DNA of 10,516 nucleotides from Chloroflexota bacterium (GCA_029858845.1 JAOUEG010000044.1:1-10516), one strand, 5' to 3'. Positions 1 to 6,395 are shown, numbered from the stretch's first letter. The notes: generated by a model from the sequence alone, not told the origin. Numbers and translations: made by a program.

Positions 1-117
1 GAGTCATGTGGCGGGATGTTCTGACGCGGGAGGCGACGAAGCACGGCCCACGACGTTGGCCGCCTGGACCGCGCGGAGCCACTGGCGGACCCGGCCCGTG
101 CACGTGAAGGAGACGCC
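1..117. other. Leading intergenic sequence, nothing definite
   Basis: Apart from the Shine-Dalgarno of the methyltransferase gene (106-112) no promoter or gene end can be supported. A frame closing with TGA at 22-24 could be the tail of an upstream plus-strand gene, but seven codons are not enough to claim it. Confidence 0.3.
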
Positions 118-756
118 ATGGGTGCGTTCCTCAGGGCGGGACTCGTAACGCTCACCGTCGTCGGCGCGGCGGGGATCGCGCTGCGCCTGAGCGGGTATTG
201 GGAGGGCACTGTCGCGCGCTACCAGCGGTTGGAGGCGGACTACCAGCCGATCTTCTTCGACGGACCGATCGGTCGCGTCGTCGCCCGCTACTACGCGCGC
301 TTCGTCGGGTGGCTCTATGCCGCGTACGCCAAGGCCCTGGACCTTCAGCCCGAGGACGAGGTCCTCGACGTGGCATGCGGCTCGGGCGTCTTCCTCGCCC
401 GGTACGCGCCACAGGTTCGTCGTATTGCGGGGCTGGACCAGTCACGGGCGATGATCGACCAGGCCCTTCGCGAGAACGCCGAGCGGGTGGCGGACGGCAG
501 CGCCGAGTTCGTGGTCGGGGACGTCGCGGCGCTGCCCTGGGACGATGGGACGTTCACCGTCGTGACCAGCAACGACATGGACTGCTACGAGGCAAAGGCG
601 GAGGCCGCACTCGCGGAGATGCTCCGGGTCCTGCGGCCAGGTGGTCGCGCGGTGGTGGGCCAGGACCGCCGCGACATGGTGGAGCGGGCCGGCTTCAGGC
701 GCGTGTCGCTCAGGCGGGTCGCGATGGCCTATGTGACGACGGGCTACAAGGGATAG
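118..756 (+). CDS. SAM-dependent class I methyltransferase with N-terminal membrane anchor
   Basis: A 212-residue protein, probably a methyltransferase of unknown substrate. Residues about 7-24 form one hydrophobic segment with few charges, suggesting a membrane anchor or uncleaved signal. The Rossmann-type core starts near residue 80: motif I is VLDVACGSG (82-90), the acidic residue binding the ribose is D107 in GLDQS, the adenine-side acid is D135 in GDVAALPW, and LRPGG (172-176) marks the end of strand 5 as in the Methyltransf_11 family. After that the protein is short: only about 35 residues remain, ending in MVERAGFRRVSL and YVTTGYKG, so the usual segment between LRPGG and the last two strands is reduced. 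The ATG is preceded by a GAAGGAG Shine-Dalgarno (106-112). It converges on the HD gene. Fold assignment is strong; substrate is unknown. Confidence 0.85.
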   Translation: MGAFLRAGLVTLTVVGAAGIALRLSGYWEGTVARYQRLEADYQPIFFDGPIGRVVARYYARFVGWLYAAYAKALDLQPEDEVLDVACGSGVFLARYAPQVRRIAGLDQSRAMIDQALRENAERVADGSAEFVVGDVAALPWDDGTFTVVTSNDMDCYEAKAEAALAEMLRVLRPGGRAVVGQDRRDMVERAGFRRVSLRRVAMAYVTTGYKG

Positions 757-781
757 CGAGCGCTGGTACCGCGGCGGCTCG
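757..781. terminator. Possible short bidirectional hairpin between convergent genes
   Basis: CGAGC (757-761) pairs with GCTCG (777-781) immediately after the methyltransferase stop and just before the HD-gene stop at 785. The stem is only 5 bp with a large loop and no T-run, so this is a weak call based mainly on position between two convergent genes. Confidence 0.2.
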
Positions 782-784
782 TGC

Positions 785-1396
785 TCATGTGCGGCCCGGG
801 TCGCTGTCGAGGAGGTTTCTCGCGATGTGGTCCGCGATCCCACTCGCCATCGCGGAGGCCGCCGCGCTGGTCGGTTTGCGCGCCGCCTGTGCCGCGAAGC
901 ATGCCGTGAACTCCGCCGCGAGTCCCAGCCTCGGAAACGTGCCGACGACTTCGGCCCGCAGGTCCGCCGGCCACCGCTGCGGCTCCCGACCGGAGATGTC
1001 AAGGGCGGTCGCGATCTCGAGGAGGAAGCCCTCTGGGTCATCGGCGACATCGACCGCGTCCCACATGTGACGCACGATCACCTGGGACACCCGCTCGCGT
1101 CGTTGCGCGGGCCAGCCGAGGCCGGCGGCGAACACCCAGGCCACGTCCCCGCCGGCCTCTTCGAATGGGACGCTGTGAGCGTCGAACGACGCCGTCAGGC
1201 CGATGTCGTGCAGCATCGCCGAGACGTACAGGAGTTCGGCGTCGTAGTCGATCCCGTGCGCGTCGCCGTAGGTAGCCGCCCAGACATACGAGCGGTGGCA
1301 GTGGTTGACCATCGCCGGCGACGAGAACTCGGTCACGACTTCCAGCGCGCGTCCGGCCGCGCTCGACCGCGGTCGTTGGACGTCGGCAAGTCGCAT
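785..1396 (-). CDS. HD-domain putative metal-dependent hydrolase, cyanamide hydratase-like
   Basis: A 203-residue cytoplasmic protein with the HD metal-binding signature: NHCHRSYVW (first His near residue 32-34), LHDIGL (H63 D64), a FEEAGGDVA segment (78-86), VRHMWD (H110) and LDISG (D133). This order of H...HD...H...D matches the HD superfamily, and the HSxRSY-like start plus the FEExGG segment resemble the group that contains fungal cyanamide hydratase. In bacteria most such proteins are uncharacterised, so hydratase, phosphohydrolase or another metal-dependent activity are all possible. The ATG has no clear Shine-Dalgarno. A GATGAT hexamer ends 6 bases upstream of it, allowing a leaderless transcript. 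It is divergent from the PEP-mutase-like gene across a 118-bp gap, which may mean shared regulation, but no functional link is evident. Confidence 0.82.
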   Translation of the reverse strand: MRLADVQRPRSSAAGRALEVVTEFSSPAMVNHCHRSYVWAATYGDAHGIDYDAELLYVSAMLHDIGLTASFDAHSVPFEEAGGDVAWVFAAGLGWPAQRRERVSQVIVRHMWDAVDVADDPEGFLLEIATALDISGREPQRWPADLRAEVVGTFPRLGLAAEFTACFAAQAARKPTSAAASAMASGIADHIARNLLDSDPGRT

Positions 1397-1402
1397 GTCG
1401 GC

Positions 1403-1408
1403 ATCATC
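1403..1408 (-). promoter_or_regulatory. Possible -10 element of the HD gene (leaderless)
   Basis: On the minus strand GATGAT is followed by exactly 6 bases and the ATG at 1396. It keeps the conserved A at position 2 and T at position 6 of TANNNT but not the first T, and no -35 match is seen. The call rests on its spacing matching that of the better promoters in this window. Confidence 0.3.
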
Positions 1409-1502
1409 GCAGATGAGCCCCCGGCCTCTGGGCGGTGCGGTTCATCTTGGATGAGCGGTCCGATCCGACGCGTTGAGAGGATCCACGCGATCGTCGTGCT
1501 GG

Positions 1503-1508
1503 TACCCT
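1503..1508 (+). promoter_or_regulatory. Probable -10 element for a leaderless PEP-mutase-like gene
   Basis: TACCCT fits TANNNT and is followed by 6 bases and the ATG at 1515, so transcription would begin at or next to the start codon. There is no Shine-Dalgarno upstream of this ATG, which supports a leaderless message. No good -35 lies 16-19 bases upstream; a TTGAGA at 1473-1478 is 24 bases away, too far for standard spacing. Confidence 0.5.
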
Positions 1509-1514
1509 CCGTCG

Positions 1515-2348
1515 ATGCAGGCATCGACCGATCTCACCGACAGGTTTCGGGATCTCCATCGAGCGGGCTGCTTCGTGATCCCGAACCCATGGGACGTGGG
1601 CAGCGCGAAACTGCTGGTGGGCCTCGGATTCAAGGCCCTCGCGACCACGAGCTCCGGGTCCGCGTGGACGCTCGGCAAGTCCGACAATCGCCTGGCGCTG
1701 GACGAGGCGCTCGCGCATCTCGCGGCGGTCGCCAGCTCGGTGGACGTACCCGTCAATGCCGACTTCGAGGGTGGCTTCGCGGTCGAACCGGACGAGGTCG
1801 CCCAGAATGTCGCGCGCGCGATCGAGACGGGCATCGCGGGGCTGTCGATCGAGGACTCGAGCGGCGATCCGACGGAACCACTGTTCGACTTCGGCCTGTC
1901 CGTCGCCCGTGTCCAGGCCGCCAGGAGGGCGATCGACGATCGCGGCGGCGGCGTGCTGCTCACGGGTCGCTGCGAGTCGTACGTCGTCGGCCGGCCGGAC
2001 CTGGCCGAGACGATCCGTCGGCTGCGGGCCTACGCCGATGCCGGGGCCGACTGCCTGTACGCGCCGCGGCTCGGGAACCTGGATGACATCGCGGCGATCG
2101 TCGGAGCGGTTGCTCCGAAGCCCGTCAACGTCCTCGTCGGCAGCGACTTCACGACGGTCGCGGCCCTTGCGGACCTCGGCGTCCGTCGGATCAGCGTCGG
2201 CGGGGGACTTGCCCGGGTCGCCTGGGGCGCGTTCCTCCAGGCTGCCGCGGAGATCGCCAAGCAGGGCACGTTCAGCGGGCTCAACCGGGGGATCGCGTTC
2301 GCCGAGATCGACGGAGCTTTCTCCGGAGATGACGATTTCCGGTCCTGA
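1515..2348 (+). CDS. Isocitrate lyase/PEP mutase superfamily protein
   Basis: A 277-residue TIM-barrel enzyme of the PEP mutase/isocitrate lyase superfamily, which cleaves or forms C-C or P-C bonds in 2-oxo or 2-hydroxy acids with Mg2+. Visible signatures in order: PNPWDVGSA (23-31), the substrate loop TTSSGSAWTLGKSD (44-57), the metal-binding NADFEGGF (81-88; D83, E85), SIEDSSG (111-117; E113), GRCESY (151-156; R152), and a late GGGLARVAWG (229-238). The KKCGH catalytic loop of true isocitrate and methylisocitrate lyases is absent, so it belongs with the PEP-mutase-like branch (oxaloacetate decarboxylase, phosphonopyruvate hydrolase, or unassigned). Reaction cannot be specified. The ATG at 1515 is chosen over an in-frame codon at 1473 because homology-like sequence begins there and a -10 box lies 6 bases upstream. 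No phosphonate gene is nearby. Confidence 0.9.
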   Translation: MQASTDLTDRFRDLHRAGCFVIPNPWDVGSAKLLVGLGFKALATTSSGSAWTLGKSDNRLALDEALAHLAAVASSVDVPVNADFEGGFAVEPDEVAQNVARAIETGIAGLSIEDSSGDPTEPLFDFGLSVARVQAARRAIDDRGGGVLLTGRCESYVVGRPDLAETIRRLRAYADAGADCLYAPRLGNLDDIAAIVGAVAPKPVNVLVGSDFTTVAALADLGVRRISVGGGLARVAWGAFLQAAAEIAKQGTFSGLNRGIAFAEIDGAFSGDDDFRS

Positions 2349-2371
2349 ACCACCTCCGCCAAAGCCGTGCG

Positions 2372-2391
2372 GCTGCGCGTTTGTGCGCGGC
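2372..2391 (+). terminator. Weak hairpin downstream of the PEP-mutase-like gene
   Basis: GCTGCGC (2372-2378) can pair with GCGCGGC (2385-2391), giving a 7-bp stem with one G-T wobble and a 6-base loop, 24 bases after the stop codon. No T-run follows, so it is only a candidate. The rest of the 140-bp gap to the DinB-like gene shows no clear promoter. Confidence 0.25.
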
Positions 2392-2477
2392 GTCAGCGGA
2401 GACGGTCGCGATTCGACCCAGGCATGGGTGGGCCGGGAGCAGGCTCGGGACGTGGCCGTCACGACGTCGCCAAGGAT

Positions 2478-2482
2478 GGAGG
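2478..2482 (+). promoter_or_regulatory. Ribosome binding site that fixes the GTG start of the DinB-like gene
   Basis: GGAGG sits 6 bases before the GTG at 2489. The open frame extends further upstream to 2381, but that extension reads as arginine- and tryptophan-rich sequence without family resemblance, so this site decides the start. Confidence 0.7.
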
Positions 2483-2488
2483 ATCCGC

Positions 2489-2974
2489 GTGGAGACTGAT
2501 GCCCTGAGAGCGCAACTCGCCCGGCTTCTCGAAGGTGTCGGCGCTCACATGCCATTCGAGGACGCCATCGCCGACTTCCCGGATGACGCGATCAACCGGC
2601 GGCCGCCGAACGTCGACTACACCCCGTGGCACCTCCTGGAGCACCTCCGGCTCACGCAGGCCGACATCCTTGACTACGTCACGAATCCGCACTACGTGGA
2701 GCGGGATTGGCCGACCGACTACTGGCCGGCAGGCGACGCCGAGGCGACCCGAGCCGACTTCGACGCGACGACGCGTGCGTTCATCGCCGACCGGGCGGCG
2801 CTCCGCGCCATGGTCATGGATCCCGCGAGAGACCTCCTGGCGGTCATGCCCTGGACGCCCGGGCACACCCTCCTGCGCGAGATCCGCATCGATGCGGACC
2901 ACAACGCCTACCACGTCGGCGAGTTCGCGATCCTGCGGCAGGTCATGGGCACGTGGCCCGCCGGTCACGGATAG
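2489..2974 (+). CDS. DinB-like (DinB/YfiT superfamily) putative metalloprotein
   Basis: A 161-residue protein predicted to be a four-helix bundle of the DinB/YfiT superfamily. The hallmarks are a histidine-bearing helix TPWHLLEHLRL (45-55; H48, H52) and a late DADHNAYHVGEF (135-146; H138, H142); in the family such His residues form a divalent-metal site. Some relatives are thiol-dependent transferases (bacillithiol, mycothiol), but most are uncharacterised and no substrate can be read here. Its length is typical of the family. GTG start, with GGAGG 6 bases upstream. The alpha/beta hydrolase starts 20 bases after its stop on the same strand, so the two are probably co-transcribed. Confidence 0.85.
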   Translation: METDALRAQLARLLEGVGAHMPFEDAIADFPDDAINRRPPNVDYTPWHLLEHLRLTQADILDYVTNPHYVERDWPTDYWPAGDAEATRADFDATTRAFIADRAALRAMVMDPARDLLAVMPWTPGHTLLREIRIDADHNAYHVGEFAILRQVMGTWPAGHG

Positions 2975-2994
2975 AGCCTGGGCAGAAAAGCGAG

Positions 2995-3942
2995 ATGGAG
3001 CTGGCGCGTGTCGCGCCCGAGCTACGCGGACGGCTTCGACCGGCACACCTTGGCGGCGCCGTGGATCGACCCTGGAGCTTCCGACTGATCCGGGCCGCGA
3101 TGCACCTGTTGCCGACGACGCGAGTCGAGGGCGTCGCACTCGCGAAGCTGCCGGCGGCAGGCCCCGGCGTTCGGGTCTACCGGCCGTTCGTCGCTCGCTC
3201 CGCGGCGGGGCTGTTCTGGATCCACGGAGGTGGCATGGTGATCGGCCGTGCCGCGCAGAACGACCGGCTGTGTGGCGAGATGGCGCGCACGCTCGGCATC
3301 ACCGTGGTCTCCGTCGAGTACCGCAAGGCACCGGAGCACCCCTTCCCGGCTCCCCTCGACGACTGCCATGCGGGCTGGCGTTGGCTGCAGGGCGAGGGGG
3401 ATCGACTTGGCATCGACGCGGCGCGCATCGCGATCGGCGGCGAGAGCGCGGGCGGCGGCCTCGCCGCAGCCCTCGCGCAACGACTGCACGACGAAGGTGG
3501 CATGCAGCCGGTGGGTCAGCTCCTGCTCTGCCCGATGCTCGATGACCGGACGGCCGAGCGACACGAGCTGGATCCGATCGATCACTTCGTCTGGAACAAC
3601 CGTCGCAACCGCTTCGGCTGGCGCTCGTACCTCGCCAGGGAACCGGGAAGTGTCTCGGCCCCGGAGTACGCGGTCCCGGCCCGTCGCGACCGGCTCGATG
3701 GGCTTCCGCCGGCCTGGATGGGAGTCGGCGAGATCGAACTGTTCCATGATGAGGTCGTTGCGTACGCCGAGCGCCTTCGCGGCGCAGGCGTCCCGGTCGA
3801 GCTCGATGTCGTGCCTGGAGCGGTCCATGGGTTCGAGGTCTGGGCTCCGGACACGATGCTCGCCCGCGACCACCTGGGCCGAGCTCATGCCTGGCTGGGG
3901 CGGACGCTCGGCGTTGACGTCGACCCTGCCGTGCCGGCCTGA
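2995..3942 (+). CDS. Alpha/beta hydrolase, HSL family (HGGG/GESAGG) esterase-like
   Basis: A 315-residue cytoplasmic alpha/beta hydrolase of the hormone-sensitive-lipase type, likely a carboxylesterase on short acyl esters. The oxyanion-hole motif is WIHGGG (75-80), followed by VVSVEYRKAPEHPFPAPLDD (104-122 region) typical of the family, the nucleophile elbow GGESAGG (148-154; S151), and the catalytic His in GAVHGFE (H278). The catalytic acid normally sits in a D-x-x-x-D-E stretch before YAERL; here it reads GEIELFHDE (245-253), so E248 stands where family members usually have Asp. ATG start at 2995; only a weak purine stretch (AAAAGCGAG) precedes it, consistent with coupling to the DinB-like gene 20 bases upstream. 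The N-terminal 50 residues are variable. Substrate unknown. Confidence 0.92.
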   Translation: MELARVAPELRGRLRPAHLGGAVDRPWSFRLIRAAMHLLPTTRVEGVALAKLPAAGPGVRVYRPFVARSAAGLFWIHGGGMVIGRAAQNDRLCGEMARTLGITVVSVEYRKAPEHPFPAPLDDCHAGWRWLQGEGDRLGIDAARIAIGGESAGGGLAAALAQRLHDEGGMQPVGQLLLCPMLDDRTAERHELDPIDHFVWNNRRNRFGWRSYLAREPGSVSAPEYAVPARRDRLDGLPPAWMGVGEIELFHDEVVAYAERLRGAGVPVELDVVPGAVHGFEVWAPDTMLARDHLGRAHAWLGRTLGVDVDPAVPA

Positions 3943-3972
3943 TCCGGGCCCGAGTCCTCCGCCAGCCGCGCC

Positions 3973-4008
3973 TTGACATGTAACCGATTGGTTACCTATC
4001 ATCCCGTC
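3973..4008 (+). promoter_or_regulatory. Sigma-70-type promoter of the arsR-SRPBCC operon
   Basis: TTGACA (3973-3978) is a perfect -35, followed by an 18-base spacer and TATCAT (3997-4002) as -10. Six bases later comes the ATG at 4009, so transcription should start at or next to the start codon and give a leaderless mRNA; no Shine-Dalgarno is present. This is the strongest promoter visible in the window. Confidence 0.85.
3980..3995 (+). promoter_or_regulatory. Inverted-repeat operator inside the promoter spacer, probable ArsR autoregulatory site
   Basis: GTAACC (3980-3985), 4-base spacer GATT, then GGTTAC (3990-3995): a perfect 6-bp dyad that fills 16 of the 18 bases between -35 and -10. A dimeric winged-helix repressor bound here would block RNA polymerase. 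The adjacent ArsR-family gene is the obvious candidate ligand, by analogy with autoregulated ArsR-family operons. Binding is inferred from position and symmetry. Confidence 0.75.
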
Positions 4009-4344
4009 ATGACCGCCCCACGACCGAGCACCGCTGTCGGACCCGACGGTTTCGCGGCCCTGGCGGATCCGACCCGCCGGGAGATCCTGGCGTTGCTGGC
4101 AGCCCGGGACCTCACCGTGAAGGAGATCGCCGCCTCGTTCGAGATCTCGAGGCCGGCCGTGAGCAAGCACCTCCGGCTCCTGAGACGGACCGGTCTGGTG
4201 CGGGAAACGAAGGTCGGCCGGGAGCGCATCCAGCGCTTCGATGGCGCGGCCCTCCGGCCGGTCTCCGAATGGGTGCACCACTACGAGCGGTTCTGGGAGC
4301 GCAAGCTCGAGTCCCTCAGATCGATCCTGGAGGAGGAACGATGA
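4009..4344 (+). CDS. ArsR-family winged-helix transcriptional repressor
   Basis: A 111-residue DNA-binding protein. It opens with the family signature FAALADPTRREILALL (15-30), continues with the helix-turn-helix TVKEIAASFEISRPAVSKHL (36-55) and the wing (LVRETKVGRERIQRF, 63-77), and ends with a dimerisation helix FWERKLESLRSIL (95-107). It has no cysteine and no metal-binding motif, so it is not a metal sensor; it resembles the ArsR/SdpR-type regulators paired with AHSA1/SRPBCC genes. The ATG at 4009 is preferred to an in-frame TTG at 3973 because that TTG is the -35 box and the -10 lies 6 bases before 4009. Its stop overlaps the next start (ATGA at 4341-4344), so the two proteins are translationally coupled. 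Probably represses its own operon through the dyad at 3980-3995. Confidence 0.93.
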   Translation: MTAPRPSTAVGPDGFAALADPTRREILALLAARDLTVKEIAASFEISRPAVSKHLRLLRRTGLVRETKVGRERIQRFDGAALRPVSEWVHHYERFWERKLESLRSILEEER

Positions 4345-5792
4345 TCGACGGAGTCCGGCGGGAGATCGACCTGGCCGCGTCGGTCGATCAGGTCTGGAGC
4401 TACCTGACCGAACCGCACAAGGTCGCACGCTGGCTCATGGGCAGCGATATCGACGCGACCGAAGGCGCGCGCTTCCGCTTCACCTCCGAGCCGTCCGGCG
4501 GCTGGGACGGCATCATCGAGTGCCGGGTCGTGGAGGTGGTCGCGCGGCGGCGTCTCTCGTACACATGGAACGCCAACGACATCGGAGCGGAGACGCTCGT
4601 CACGTTCGAGCTGGAGGACGTGGGACAGGGCACCCGCCTCACCCTGACGCACACGCGATTCCAGGACGCCCAGCCCGGCGCCGAGGGGCGCCATGCGGCG
4701 GGCTGGCACAATGTCCTGAAGGCACTGAGGGCCGAACTGAACGGTCCCACGGACGGGTACGACTGGAGCACCCTCGAGATCACGGTGTTCTACGACGATC
4801 CAGCGACCGACGTCTACCGGCGCTGGACGACCGCCGAAGGGATGCGGAGTTTCTGGGCGGACGAGGTGGCCTGCGTCGCCCCCGACGGCTCGCGTCGTGC
4901 CCCGACGTCGGCGTTCCGCACCGGCGACAGCGTCGACCTCACGTTCACCACGGCGCGATCGACGAGGCTCCAGATCCTTGATCTCGAGGACGGGCGGTTC
5001 CTGCTGTTCCGATTCGGCGAGGACTACGGCTGGGTCAAGGTGGCGTTCTCGGAGGAGGGTGACCGCACCAGGCTGACGCTCCGCCAGTTCGGTCTGCCCG
5101 ACGACGATGCCTCGCAATGGAGCGTGCACGCGCACGCGCGCGGCTGGTGGATCTTCAATCTCCTCAACCTGAAGGCGATCCTCCGACACGGAGTAGACCT
5201 CCGGGTCCGCAGGCCGGACGTGGCCGACGGGCTGAGTGCCGACTTCCGCCTCGGCGCGGATCGCACTGGGGCCCCGCACGATTGGACCGGCTTTGACGTG
5301 TTCCTGCAGATCGATGCCTCACCGGCGGAGGTCCTTGCGCGCTGGCGCTCCGCGGGCGGTCTCGAGAGCTTCTTCGTCCGGGAGGCGCGCTTCACCGATC
5401 CGGCAGGATCGACCCGCGGACCCGGGACGCTCGCGCCGTTCCAGGCCGGCGATTCCTACGAGTGGGGCGCGGTCCATGACTTCAGCATGGAGGGTCGCGT
5501 CCTGGCGACGGACGACCAGCGGCTCGCGTTCACGTTCGGCAGTCGGTACTCGGTCGAGATCAGCGCAAGGGCCAGCGGTCCCGGCGCGTTGCTGCACCTT
5601 CGACAGCGCGGGATCCGCGACGATCCCGAGGACCGCGTCCACGGGACACTGAACTGCCGATCGTGCTGGATCTACTTCCTGACGACCTTGAAATCGCAGC
5701 TCGAGTACGGCGTCGATCTTCGGGATCACGATCCGGAAACGGCGGATTCGATCGCCGTCGGCTACAACTCGGCCGTGCTGAGCGCAACCTGA
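4341..5792 (+). CDS. Triple SRPBCC/AHSA1-like domain protein
   Basis: A 483-residue cytoplasmic protein with three consecutive SRPBCC (START/Bet v1-like) domains, each a hydrophobic-cavity fold for small ligands. Domain 1 (about 4-136) starts VRREIDLAASVDQVWSYLT and has the canonical SYTWNAND strand and WHNVLKAL helix. Domain 2 (about 143-290) starts WSTLEITVFYDDPATDVYRR and ends WWIFNLLNLKAILRHGVDLR. Domain 3 (about 315-463) starts FDVFLQIDASPAEVLARW and ends CWIYFLTTLKSQLEYGVDLR. The ends of domains 2 and 3 align residue for residue, pointing to an internal duplication. Typical ArsR-paired AHSA1 proteins have one such domain of 140-160 residues, so this is about three times the usual size. 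ATG overlaps the arsR stop by 4 bases; GGAGGAA precedes it. Ligand unknown; a function in stress or small-molecule sensing is inference. Confidence 0.88.
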   Translation: MIDGVRREIDLAASVDQVWSYLTEPHKVARWLMGSDIDATEGARFRFTSEPSGGWDGIIECRVVEVVARRRLSYTWNANDIGAETLVTFELEDVGQGTRLTLTHTRFQDAQPGAEGRHAAGWHNVLKALRAELNGPTDGYDWSTLEITVFYDDPATDVYRRWTTAEGMRSFWADEVACVAPDGSRRAPTSAFRTGDSVDLTFTTARSTRLQILDLEDGRFLLFRFGEDYGWVKVAFSEEGDRTRLTLRQFGLPDDDASQWSVHAHARGWWIFNLLNLKAILRHGVDLRVRRPDVADGLSADFRLGADRTGAPHDWTGFDVFLQIDASPAEVLARWRSAGGLESFFVREARFTDPAGSTRGPGTLAPFQAGDSYEWGAVHDFSMEGRVLATDDQRLAFTFGSRYSVEISARASGPGALLHLRQRGIRDDPEDRVHGTLNCRSCWIYFLTTLKSQLEYGVDLRDHDPETADSIAVGYNSAVLSAT

Positions 5793-5808
5793 ACGGGTCC
5801 GCACCCCT

Positions 5809-5829
5809 GGCCGGGGAGGCATGCCGGCC
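5809..5829 (+). terminator. Hairpin after the arsR-SRPBCC operon
   Basis: GGCCGG (5809-5814) pairs with CCGGCC (5824-5829) around a 9-base loop, 16 bases after the SRPBCC stop. A second perfect 6-bp stem follows nearby. There is no T-run, so factor-independent termination is uncertain in this GC-rich setting. Confidence 0.35.
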
Positions 5830-5846
5830 CGATGGCTTCCGAGGAC

Positions 5847-5865
5847 CGTGCGGGCTTCTCGCACG
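5847..5865 (+). terminator. Second hairpin downstream of the SRPBCC gene
   Basis: CGTGCG (5847-5852) and CGCACG (5860-5865) form a perfect 6-bp stem with a 7-base loop, extendable by one G-T pair. Together with the hairpin at 5809 it could end the upstream operon. No clear promoter for the DUF1801 gene is seen between here and 5927. Confidence 0.3.
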
Positions 5866-5940
5866 ACCGGTCACGGTGATCTCGGTCGACATCGGTTCGC
5901 GCCGGCGGCACCTTCCGAGGCCGTAACAGGAGGGACGCCC

Positions 5941-6375
5941 ATGGAGCGAACGACGACCAGCCCCGACGAGGTCATCGCCGGGATGCCCGACGAGATCCGC
6001 GCGGATGTGACAGCCCTCGACAGGCTGATCCAGGACGTCATGCGGGGTCACGAGCGCGTGCTCTGGGAAGGAGTGTTCTGGGGAGGCTCGAGGCAACGGA
6101 TCATCGGCTACGGCAGGCACCGCTCGGTCCGTCGGAGCGGCCCCGCCGTCGAGTGGTTCATCGTCGGGCTGGCCCGCCAGAAGGCATACCTGAGTCTCTA
6201 CGTCAACGCCACCGAGGGCGGCGCCTACATCGTCAAGCGGTATGCGGCTCGCCTTGGCAAGGTCAAGGTCGGCAGCGCGAACGTCACCTTCAAGCGAGTC
6301 GCCGACATCGACCTCGACGTCATGCGCGAGATGGTCGAGCGAGCCAGGAACCTGTCAGGCGACCCTCAGATGTAG
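5941..6375 (+). CDS. DUF1801 (YdhG-like) domain protein
   Basis: A 144-residue small cytoplasmic protein of the DUF1801 family, whose biochemical role is not established. The family pattern is visible: a helical N-terminus (DEVIAGMPDEIRADVTAL), the central LWEGVFWGG and IIGYG strands (41-57), a hydrophobic AYLSLYVNA strand (82-90), then GKVKVGSANVTFKRVADIDL (106-125) and a last helix MREMVERA. Its length is typical. The ATG at 5941 has a strong AGGAGGG Shine-Dalgarno (5928-5934) 6 bases upstream, which rejects an upstream in-frame ATG at 5821. DUF1801 genes often lie near ArsR/SRPBCC genes in bacteria, but here a hairpin-rich 148-bp gap separates them, so co-transcription is uncertain. It converges on the histidine kinase gene 20 bases away. 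Confidence 0.88.
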   Translation: MERTTTSPDEVIAGMPDEIRADVTALDRLIQDVMRGHERVLWEGVFWGGSRQRIIGYGRHRSVRRSGPAVEWFIVGLARQKAYLSLYVNATEGGAYIVKRYAARLGKVKVGSANVTFKRVADIDLDVMREMVERARNLSGDPQM

Positions 6376-6395
6376 TCGCTCGTCGGCGCCGATCG
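6376..6395. other. Short convergent gap with a 10-bp palindrome
   Basis: Between the stops of the DUF1801 gene and the kinase gene, TCGGCGCCGA (6383-6392) is a perfect palindrome. It is too short for a confident terminator but is the only structure in this 20-base gap. Confidence 0.25.

Noticed and set aside
1442..1454. TCATC-TTG-GATGA small inverted repeat in the divergent gap at 1397-1514
   Set aside because: Only 5-bp arms; expected by chance and not positioned on a recognisable promoter.
1404..2555. Long open frame on the minus strand opposite the PEP-mutase-like gene
   Set aside because: Arg/Asp/Pro-rich composition without motifs; it arises from GC-biased third positions of the real gene on the plus strand.
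3022..4428. 468-codon open frame on the minus strand over the hydrolase and arsR
   Set aside because: It covers two genes with clear catalytic and DNA-binding motifs on the other strand plus a consensus promoter; its own product is low-complexity and motif-free.
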